Made by a program: the position numbers and the translations under genes
Part shown: positions 1-5,026 of the stretch, piece after piece
Position numbering within the stretch: the first letter of the stretch is position 1
Layout: each line of letters begins with the position of its first letter
The notes under the pieces: model-generated
Seen by the model: the letters and a program-made list of their open reading frames with translations, nothing else
Database searches by the model: none
What the model was told of the DNA's origin: nothing
Assembly (NCBI GenBank): GCA_022710245.1
Contig: JAKLHH010000519.1
Span: forward strand, 1 to 5,972
Origin: Myxococcota bacterium
GTDB taxonomy: Bacteria; Myxococcota; Polyangia; GCA-2747355; JAKLHH01
DNA length: 5,972 nucleotides
Direction: 5' to 3'

Positions 1-1010
1 TCGCCGGCGACCGCGAGATCGACCGCGGCGTCGAGCTGCTCGCCCCGCGTCTTCAGCCCGAAGAGGGCGAAGCGGACGAAGACCTGCTCGCCGAGGAGGA
101 AGGCGTCGCGGGTGAGCCCGGTGGCGTCGTGGATGTGGAGGTTGTAGAGGCCGAGCGCCGGCGCGACCACGGTGAGCGGGAGCCGGCCCTGCACCTTGCT
201 TCCGCTCAGCTTGTCCTCCACCTCGAGGCTGAGCTGGTAGCTGCCCGCCGCCAGGTCGGGCGGCACGGAGACCTGGTGTTCGAGCGGATAAGCCTCGGGC
301 CGGAAGGGCAGCTCGGCGCGGAGCAGCGGGTCGCTGCGCTCGCCCAGGCGGCGGCCGCCCGCGTCGACCAGCGCCACCCGCGCCGCGAGCTCGAGCTGGT
401 GCCCCTTGCCCGCGACCTTGCGCGCCTCGAAGCCCTTCAGCGTGAAGCGGACCGGCAGCACCGCCCCGGGCGGCGCCTCGCCACCCGCCCCCCAGCGCAG
501 CTCAGCGAGCGTGAGGTGCTCCTCGGGCTCGGCGGGCGTGCCGACGAGGGTCAGCGCTGCCTGCGAGGCGCCGCTGCGACCCGCGAGGTGATCGTGCACG
601 CGCACCTGCAGCTGGTAGCGCCCCGGGGGAGCCGCGCGGCTCAGGCGGAGCTGCGCGGCGCTGCGCAGCGTGCCGGGCCGCTGGCTCGGCGCCGCCCCGC
701 GCACCAGCGTGACCTCCGGCTCGTCGAGGATGACGATCCCCTCGGGGCCCACCACCCGCAGCGAGGCCCGCAGGTCCGCCTTGCCATCCTTGTAGGTGAA
801 GCCAGTGACGGTGAGCAGGCAGGTCACCGCCTCGCCGGGCATGAAGCTCGCGTCGGCGCGGTGCCCCGCCGGGCCAGCGAAGGAGAGGTCGCGGACCTCG
901 AGCGGTCCGGCAGGCGGCCGCGGCGCGCCGTGGTCAGCGGTGGGGTGCGACTCGCGTGACGAGCACGCGGCCAGGCAGAGCCCGAGCGCCAGGAGGGGCA
1001 GCCTTCGCAC
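1..1010 (-). CDS. Lipoprotein of tandem beta-rich (Ig-like?) repeats, 3' end outside the window
   Basis: The frame opens at a GTG (1010-1008) and stays open for 336 codons to the left edge, so the C-terminus is missing. The N-terminus, MRRLPLLALGLCLAACSS, is a compact lipoprotein signal peptide with lipobox LAAC and lipidated Cys16, which is why I chose this GTG. After a Pro/His-rich linker (17-36) come repeats of about 120 residues: repeat 1 at roughly 37-157, repeat 2 at 166-283 and repeat 3 from 286 on. Each has an early G-x-V...F-x-L-x-G-F stretch and ends in G-x-Y-x-L-x-L-x-V-x-D-x-L-(A/S)-G followed by a hydrophobic LTV strand, the pattern of beta-sandwich (Ig/FN3-like) domains. No catalytic motif is visible. 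It lies 50 bp after the HKD lipoprotein gene and has no Shine-Dalgarno sequence, but a TATACT hexamer lies 6 nt before the GTG. The export prediction is strong. The fold is inferred from strand periodicity, and the function is unknown; an adhesion or envelope structural role is only a guess. Confidence 0.85.
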   Translation of the reverse strand, partial: MRRLPLLALGLCLAACSSRESHPTADHGAPRPPAGPLEVRDLSFAGPAGHRADASFMPGEAVTCLLTVTGFTYKDGKADLRASLRVVGPEGIVILDEPEVTLVRGAAPSQRPGTLRSAAQLRLSRAAPPGRYQLQVRVHDHLAGRSGASQAALTLVGTPAEPEEHLTLAELRWGAGGEAPPGAVLPVRFTLKGFEARKVAGKGHQLELAARVALVDAGGRRLGERSDPLLRAELPFRPEAYPLEHQVSVPPDLAAGSYQLSLEVEDKLSGSKVQGRLPLTVVAPALGLYNLHIHDATGLTRDAFLLGEQVFVRFALFGLKTRGEQLDAAVDLAVAG

Positions 1011-1016
1011 GCGCGC

Positions 1017-1022
1017 AGTATA
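1017..1022 (-). promoter_or_regulatory. -10-like TATACT placed for a leaderless transcript
   Basis: On the minus strand TATACT (5 of 6 matches to TATAAT) is followed by GCGCGC and then the GTG start at 1010. It is an AT-rich island in very GC-rich DNA. Normal -10 to +1 spacing would start transcription at or next to the G of GTG. There is no Shine-Dalgarno sequence in the 50-bp gap and no convincing -35 box at 16-18 bp. Read-through from the upstream gene remains possible. Confidence 0.45.
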
Positions 1023-1060
1023 GCGCGGCGAGGCGTCTTCTGGCAGCCAGGGGCGGCGAT

Positions 1061-2800
1061 CTACTTCTTGCAGCTGAGGTGGGAGGCGGCGGCCTGGCGG
1101 TACTCGGCGCTGTTCACGGCGGGGCAGGCGCTCGCGATCTGCGTCTTCAGGTCGCTGACCTGCTGCCAGGTGAGCGCCATCGGCGCGAAGACGATGGGGA
1201 TCACCGGCTCGCTGGCGATCTTCTGCTTCAGGGCGGCGAGCAGCGCGCCGCTGCCGTCGGTGGCCCAGATCTTGGCGAAGCTCGCCTCGTACTTCGCGAT
1301 CAGGTCGCCGTAGGTGGGCGCGCGCAGTACGAGCATGTTCTCGAAGGTGTTGTGCTCGGCGTTGTCCGAGAGGTTGTAGCTGCCGGTGATCAGCGTCTTG
1401 CCGTCGACGATGAAGTACTTGTTGTGCATCTGCGGGGCGTAGCTGTAGTCCCAGCGGTAGGCGTAGTACTTGTAGCGGAGCGCGATCCCCGCCTGGCTCA
1501 CCTGGTAGCTGTAGAGGAAGCCGCTGTCCTGGCAGTCCTGCTGCTTCTTCACGTCGGTGCCCGCCGCGGCCAGGCAGGTGTTCAGCTCGGCGACCTGGTC
1601 GTCGTGCGTCGACTTGCCCAGGTACTCCTGGCCGTCGAGGTAGACCTTGATGTCCAGCGAGGGCCGCGCCGCCCTGGCCGCGAGCAGGGCCTCGGAGACC
1701 AATCGCGAGCGGAGGTGGCCGGAGGCGATGTGGATCGACTTGGTCGCCGACTGGATGGCCTTGACGATGGTGTCGGCGACGGTGTTCTTGCCGACCTGGA
1801 GCTTGAAGGTGGTGCTCCCGTCCTTGGCGGTGAAGTTGTCCGAGGTGAAGACCGCGTCCGCGTCGGGCGCCGGGGGCAGGTTGGCGCGGTCGACGGCGAC
1901 GCCCTGATCGAAGGGCAGCGCGGGATCGCCGACGAAGTCGCTCGAGTGCGCCCAGAGGAAGTTGAACTCCGCCTGGTAGGCGAGCGCGAGGCGAGCGATG
2001 CCGCCGAGGAACACCGTGTTCTCGTCGAAGCGGGTCGCCCCGCCGCTCGACCAGTTGGCGCTGCCGGTGACGAGGCGCGCGGTGGCGGCCGCGGCGAGGT
2101 CGGCGCGCGGGCCGTCGACGAGCATGAACTTGTGGTGGAGGATCTTGGTGACGTAGCGGACGTTGACGCCGAGCGCCTCGAGCGCCGCCGACTTGGTGCC
2201 CGCCGGCTTGGCCGCGTCGGCGTGCGCGTCCTCGGAGAGGAAGCGGACCTTGACGCCGCGCTTGACCGCGGCGCCGAGGGCCTTGAGCACGCCGGAGTCG
2301 GTGAGGTTGTACTGGGCGATGTCGATCGAGCCGGCGGCGCCGTCGATCAGGGCGGCGATGCGGGTCAGGTGGCTCTCGGCGTAGGGCATGGGGGAGAAGA
2401 TCGCCGCCGCGCCGTCGCCGGCCGCGCAGCGGTCCTCCACCGTGCTGGCCAGGCGCTTCATCACCGCGGGGCCCACGTACTTCACCGCGTCGAGCTCGGC
2501 CAGGTCGTCGAAGAGGTCGTCGTCGGCCGTGCCGGCCTTCGCGTCGGCGCCGTTGCGGTGCTTGACGATCTCCTTGGCCGCGGTGCTGGTGATCTTGATG
2601 CCGTGCAGCTGCTCGTAGCCGATCGCCGGGTCGTTGACGTAGGCGACGACGGCGTCCATCACGCAGGGGCTGAAGCTGGGGCTGTCGGCCTTGCCAGCGC
2701 ACAGCACCCCCGCGTCCTCGTCGTCCTGCACCTCCTCCAGCTCGGGGCCGCAGCAGAGCAGCAGGAGCGGGAGTGGAGCGAGCCAGGTGAGCCGGCGCAT
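1061..2800 (-). CDS. Secreted HhH plus tandem HKD (phospholipase D/nuclease superfamily) lipoprotein
   Basis: A 579-residue exported phosphodiesterase. The signal peptide MRRLTWLAPLPLLLLCCG ends in a Cys pair (C16/C17), probably the lipidation site although the lipobox is atypical. Residues about 46-125 resemble the helix-hairpin-helix (ComEA-like) segment, including G-T-A-D-D-D (90-95) and the hairpin Y-V-G-P-A (108-112), which usually contacts DNA. Two PLD-like domains follow. HKD1 is H222-x-K224-x4-D229 with GSANW at 246-250. HKD2 is H459-x-K461-x4-D466-x6-GS with N476, a textbook motif. Two HKD motifs in one chain form one active site; the family hydrolyses or transfers phosphodiesters by a phospho-His intermediate. 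Substrate may be phospholipid or nucleic acid; the HhH segment favours DNA, but this is unresolved. HKD1 is odd: 16 Ala-rich residues separate Asp229 from GS instead of 6. The start is supported by AGGAGG 5 nt before the ATG. The gene follows fpr by 200 bp, with its own candidate promoter. Confidence 0.9.
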   Translation of the reverse strand: MRRLTWLAPLPLLLLCCGPELEEVQDDEDAGVLCAGKADSPSFSPCVMDAVVAYVNDPAIGYEQLHGIKITSTAAKEIVKHRNGADAKAGTADDDLFDDLAELDAVKYVGPAVMKRLASTVEDRCAAGDGAAAIFSPMPYAESHLTRIAALIDGAAGSIDIAQYNLTDSGVLKALGAAVKRGVKVRFLSEDAHADAAKPAGTKSAALEALGVNVRYVTKILHHKFMLVDGPRADLAAAATARLVTGSANWSSGGATRFDENTVFLGGIARLALAYQAEFNFLWAHSSDFVGDPALPFDQGVAVDRANLPPAPDADAVFTSDNFTAKDGSTTFKLQVGKNTVADTIVKAIQSATKSIHIASGHLRSRLVSEALLAARAARPSLDIKVYLDGQEYLGKSTHDDQVAELNTCLAAAGTDVKKQQDCQDSGFLYSYQVSQAGIALRYKYYAYRWDYSYAPQMHNKYFIVDGKTLITGSYNLSDNAEHNTFENMLVLRAPTYGDLIAKYEASFAKIWATDGSGALLAALKQKIASEPVIPIVFAPMALTWQQVSDLKTQIASACPAVNSAEYRQAAASHLSCKK

Positions 2801-2805
2801 GGGGA

Positions 2806-2869
2806 CCTCCTCGTCTTCGCGTCTCGAGAGCGGAGTGCGACCGAAGATCGGAGCCCTCCCGTCTTCGCG
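2806..2869. repeat. Short direct repeat in the leader of the HKD lipoprotein gene
   Basis: CCTCCTCGTCTTCGCG (2806-2821) recurs as CCTCCCGTCTTCGCG (2855-2869); the two differ by one deleted T. On the minus strand each copy reads CGCGAAGACG followed by an AGGAGG- or GGGAGG-type purine run. The copy next to the gene supplies the actual ribosome binding site; the other is followed by no start codon. The outer copy also overlaps the palindrome TTCGCGAA (2864-2871). It could be a duplicated leader or a regulator site. Confidence 0.5.
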
Positions 2870-2901
2870 AACGGGCGGATCCGACCTTTGCGGGCGTGGG
2901 C

Positions 2902-2917
2902 TGCATTACCCGTGCCG
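2902..2917 (-). promoter_or_regulatory. Candidate sigma-54 (-24/-12) promoter for the HKD lipoprotein gene
   Basis: The minus strand reads CGGCACGGGTAATGCA, against the sigma-54 consensus TGGCACGNNNNTTGCA. Only two defined positions differ (first T to C, first T of TTGC to A). The invariant GG and GC are present with exactly 10 nt between them. Predicted transcription start is near 2891, giving a leader of about 90 nt before the ATG at 2800. Sigma-54 promoters with enhancer-binding proteins are abundant in myxobacteria. The match was made by eye, without a background model. Confidence 0.45.
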
Positions 2918-2939
2918 CGTCAGCGACGGAGATTCGCCT

Positions 2940-2955
2940 GTGATCTCGAGGTCAC
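2940..2955. promoter_or_regulatory. 16-bp palindrome, candidate regulator binding site
   Basis: GTGATCTCGAGGTCAC is an inverted repeat with one mismatched pair (7 of 8 pairs match), of the form GTGA-N8-TCAC with CTCGAG at its centre. It lies in the 200-bp fpr-HKD gap, centred about 57 bp upstream of the start predicted from the sigma-54-like element. The half-sites resemble CRP/FNR-family sites, but their N8 spacing is two bases longer than the CRP spacing, so I name no regulator. Confidence 0.4.
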
Positions 2956-3000
2956 CCTGGTGGGGCGGCTAGGGGGCTGGCCGGGTCGCGGGGGGCCGGG

Positions 3001-3816
3001 CTACCAGTAGCGCTCCACATGGACGCTGGTCTCCGGAGCGGCAGGGTCGCCCGCCCGGAACCCCCGCTCGGCGAGGACGGGGAGCAGCGCATCGATCATC
3101 TGCGGCGCTCCGGAGAGGAAGACGTCGAACCGCTCGGGGGAGATCGGCATGCCGAGCTGGTCCTCGATCTCGCCCGCGCGGAGGAGCGTCTCCAGGCTCC
3201 CGCTCAGGCCTTGCCAGGTGCGGTCGCGCGCCGGGTCGCTGATCACCGGGAGGTAGGTGAGGTGCTTCGACTGCGCGGCGAGCGCCTCGAGCTGCGCGCG
3301 GAAGGCGAGGTCCCAGGAGACGGCGGCCGCGTGCACGACCACGAACTGGTGCTCGCGGTTGCCGGGGAACTGGCTGCGGATCATGGCCAGGTACGGGGCG
3401 AGCGCGCTGCCCGTGGCGACCAGCAGGAGGTCGCGGTTGCCGCTCGAGCTCTGCAGCGTGAAGACGCCCGCCGCGCGCGGCTCCACGTGCAGGCGGCTCC
3501 CCTCGGCGAGCGCGTGCAGGCGCGGCGAGAGCGCCCCCGAGCGGACCAGCGTGACGACGAACTCCAGCTCGCGGTCCCGGCTGTTCGAGGTGATCGCGTA
3601 GGCCCGGCGGATCAGGTGGTCGGCCGGCTTGACCGCGAGGTCCGGGCTGTCCGGCGCCGCGTCGGCGACGCGCGCCTCGGAGCGCTTGAGCCCGAGGACG
3701 GTGTACTGGCCTGGCTCGAAGGAGAAGGGCGCCCCGTCGAGCTTGACCCTCAGCACCAGGGTGTCCGGGGACAGGTTCACGCGCAGGGTGACGGTTGCGT
3801 TGTACTCGGCGGACAT
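3001..3816 (-). CDS. fpr: Ferredoxin/flavodoxin-NADP+ reductase (Fpr-type)
   Basis: A 271-residue cytosolic flavoprotein that moves electrons between NADPH and ferredoxin or flavodoxin through FAD (EC 1.18.1.2 family). An N-terminal FAD-binding barrel carries R71-A-Y73 (the RxYS motif, here with Ala74 for Ser) and the G-A-L-S-P-R-L segment (94-100). The NADP-binding half shows L-V-A-T-G-S-A-L-A-P-Y-L (132-143), V-V-V-H-A-A (159-164), and S-G-A-P-Q-M (235-240) where relatives have CGNPQM. It ends H-V-E-R-Y-W with a terminal Trp, as in Escherichia coli Fpr, which also aligns by eye through much of the C-terminal half. Compared with the E. coli protein, the loop before RxY (about 48-66) is longer by some 15-20 residues. 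GGAGG lies 5 nt before the ATG. It follows srkA by 138 bp of repeat-rich DNA; a shared role in oxidative stress is plausible but inferred. Confidence 0.92.
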   Translation of the reverse strand: MSAEYNATVTLRVNLSPDTLVLRVKLDGAPFSFEPGQYTVLGLKRSEARVADAAPDSPDLAVKPADHLIRRAYAITSNSRDRELEFVVTLVRSGALSPRLHALAEGSRLHVEPRAAGVFTLQSSSGNRDLLLVATGSALAPYLAMIRSQFPGNREHQFVVVHAAAVSWDLAFRAQLEALAAQSKHLTYLPVISDPARDRTWQGLSGSLETLLRAGEIEDQLGMPISPERFDVFLSGAPQMIDALLPVLAERGFRAGDPAAPETSVHVERYW

Positions 3817-3832
3817 CGCTGCCTCCAGTATC

Positions 3833-3951
3833 GTTGGTCGCGGCGGCCACCACGACCGCCTCTGCGCTGCACGGCGCCGCTCCAGGTGTTGGTCGCGGCA
3901 GCCACCCCCGACCGCCCGACCCGGCGCCGCGACAATTGTGGTCGCTGCCGG
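3833..3951. repeat. Degenerate tandem repeat, about 2.5 units of 50-55 bp
   Basis: Unit A starts at 3833 with GTTGGTCGCGGCGGCC and unit B at 3888 with GTTGGTCGCGGCAGCC. Their first 28-29 bases differ by about three changes, and both later contain CGGCGCCGC (3872-3880 and 3922-3930). A truncated third copy, GTGGTCGCTGCCGG, starts at 3938 and abuts the end of srkA. Each full unit also holds inverted GGTCG/CGACC pairs. The array nearly fills the srkA-fpr gap. With so few degenerate copies and no spacers it is not a CRISPR. It may be replication slippage, a family of intergenic repeats, or multiple regulator sites. Confidence 0.65.
3921..3951 (-). terminator. Stem-loop 3 nt after the srkA stop, possible terminator or 3' mRNA stabiliser
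   Basis: In the minus-strand RNA, CCGGC pairs with GCCGG (3947-3951 with 3921-3925) and GCGAC with GUCGC (3941-3945 with 3929-3933). The two 5-bp stems are separated by a small internal loop, and the apical loop is 7 nt. There is no U-tract after the stem, so an ordinary intrinsic terminator is not shown; attenuation, Rho-assisted ending or protection of the srkA 3' end are alternatives. Confidence 0.35.
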
Positions 3952-3954
3952 AGC

Positions 3955-4944
3955 CTAGTCTAGCAGCTGATCGATGCGCGCGATCTGCTCGCGCAGGTCC
4001 TGGATCTGCCCCTCCCAGTACTGGAGCGTCCCGAAGTAGGTGAAGGTTCGCTTGAAGGTGGGGTCGTCCCAGCGCCGCGCGATCCAGGTCGCGTAGTTGA
4101 TGTAGCGGAGCGCGCGGAGCGGCTCGATCAGGCGCAGCCACGCCGGGTCGAAGTCGCGGAACTCGCGGTACGCCTCGAGCAGGAGCGCGCGCTGGCGCTG
4201 CCCGTCCTCGTCGAAGCTCGGCACCATCATCCAGATGTCCTGCACGGCGGGCCCCACGCGGAGGTCGTCGAAGTCGAGGAAGGTCGCGCCCCGCGGCGAC
4301 CAGATCAGGTTGCCGAGGTGGCAGTCGCCGTGGATGCGGTGGAGCGGCACGCCGCGAAAGAGCGGCTCGATGCGGGTGACGAGGGCCTCGACGCTGGCCG
4401 CGTAGCTCGCGCGCGCCTGCTCGGGGATCTTCTCGTGCTCGAGCAGATAGGCGAGGTTCTCGCGGCCAAAGGTCTCTGGCGTCAGGCGCGGGCGCGCCGG
4501 CGCGTCGCGGCTGGCGCCGGCGTTGTGGATGCGCGCGATCAGCCGGCCGAGGAGCCGCGCCTGTTCGTCGGCGAGCTCCTCGGGCGCGCGCCCGCCCACG
4601 CGGGGGAAGAGCGCGTAGAGGATCCCCTCCACCTCGCCGATGGTCTGGCCCGGCGAGAGCTCGAGCGGCGAGGCGACCGGGATCTCCAGCTCGGCGAGCT
4701 CGGCGAGGAGGTCGTGCTCGGCCTGGATCGCCTCGCGGCTCCAGCGCCCCGGCCGGTAGAACTTGCCAACCACCATCGTCTCGTCGTCGAGCTCGAGCTG
4801 GTAGACGCGGTTCTCGTAGCTGTTGAGCGCGATGAAGCGGCCGGAGCAGCGCAGGCCGCCGACCTCCACCGCGTCCATCACCTGCTCCGGCATCAGGCGG
4901 TTGAAGAGCCCGGCGAGCGGGTGGTTCTCGAGGAGCTGGTCCAT
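3955..4944 (-). CDS. srkA: Stress response kinase A (SrkA/YihE family)
   Basis: A 329-residue cytosolic Ser/Thr protein kinase of the choline/aminoglycoside-kinase fold. In E. coli SrkA counteracts stress-induced death, including death from oxidative damage. The match is extensive: N-S-Y-E-N-R-V-Y-Q (41-49), V-V-G-K61-F-Y-R-P with the probable ATP-binding Lys, the catalytic loop H205-G-D207-C-H-L-G-N212, the metal-binding stretch F-L-D224-F-D226-D227, and G-P-A-V-Q-D-I-W-M after it, then I-E-P-L-R-A-L-R (273-280). The length fits E. coli SrkA (328). I chose the ATG at 4944 because GGAGG lies 4 nt before it and it gives the family length; an in-frame TTG at 4977 would add 11 residues without family support. 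The preceding gene encodes the C2 lipoprotein, 82 bp away, whereas E. coli has dsbA directly downstream. No promoter is evident in that gap, so co-transcription is possible. Confidence 0.95.
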   Translation of the reverse strand: MDQLLENHPLAGLFNRLMPEQVMDAVEVGGLRCSGRFIALNSYENRVYQLELDDETMVVGKFYRPGRWSREAIQAEHDLLAELAELEIPVASPLELSPGQTIGEVEGILYALFPRVGGRAPEELADEQARLLGRLIARIHNAGASRDAPARPRLTPETFGRENLAYLLEHEKIPEQARASYAASVEALVTRIEPLFRGVPLHRIHGDCHLGNLIWSPRGATFLDFDDLRVGPAVQDIWMMVPSFDEDGQRQRALLLEAYREFRDFDPAWLRLIEPLRALRYINYATWIARRWDDPTFKRTFTYFGTLQYWEGQIQDLREQIARIDQLLD

Positions 4945-4948
4945 CGGT

Positions 4949-4953
4949 CCTCC
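4949..4953 (-). promoter_or_regulatory. Shine-Dalgarno site fixing the srkA start
   Basis: GGAGG on the minus strand, 4 nt before the ATG at 4944. It lies inside the reading frame if translation began at the TTG at 4977, so it argues for the shorter, 329-residue product. Confidence 0.7.
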
Positions 4954-5026
4954 GTACGGTCTACCCGGAATGTGCAACGGATGCGCTGCGGGTGCCAGAG
5001 GGGACGCGCGCCGCGCAGTCGGGTGG

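Noticed and set aside
129..959. Plus-strand open frame of 276 codons
   Set aside because: Antisense to the beta-repeat lipoprotein, which has a signal peptide and internal protein repeats; the plus frame is Arg/Ala-rich and domainless.
1040..1050. CTGGCAGCCAG as a terminator after the HKD gene
   Set aside because: The stem is only 4-5 bp with almost no loop and there is no U-tract.
2970..3000. GC-rich run after the fpr stop as a terminator
   Set aside because: Several GGCC/CCGG pairings are possible but none gives a stable unique stem, and no T-run follows.
956..3010. Long plus-strand open frame of 684 codons
   Set aside because: It is antisense to the HKD lipoprotein gene, is made of low-complexity Arg/Gly/Ala/Val-rich sequence and has no recognisable domain; this is typical of GC-rich antisense frames.
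3827..3832. GATACT as a -10 box for fpr
   Set aside because: It abuts the GGAGG site, so the start point would cut the leader off within or after the ribosome binding site, and no -35 is present.
3833..3951. CRISPR array
   Set aside because: There are only about 2.5 degenerate units, no unique spacers of regular length, and no cas genes in the window.
2969..4141. Minus-strand frame of 390 codons overlapping fpr and srkA, and the plus-strand frame 3019-3963
   Set aside because: Both are shadows of fpr; they are Arg/Pro- or Arg/Glu/Val-rich, without motifs, and run over the repeat-filled gap.
4945..4977. Extended srkA start at TTG 4977
   Set aside because: It has no ribosome binding site, spans the real GGAGG, and makes the protein longer than the family.
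4973..4997. TGGCAC ... TTGCA upstream of srkA as a sigma-54 promoter
   Set aside because: The two boxes are 14 nt apart; the consensus as written here needs about 5, so the geometry is wrong.
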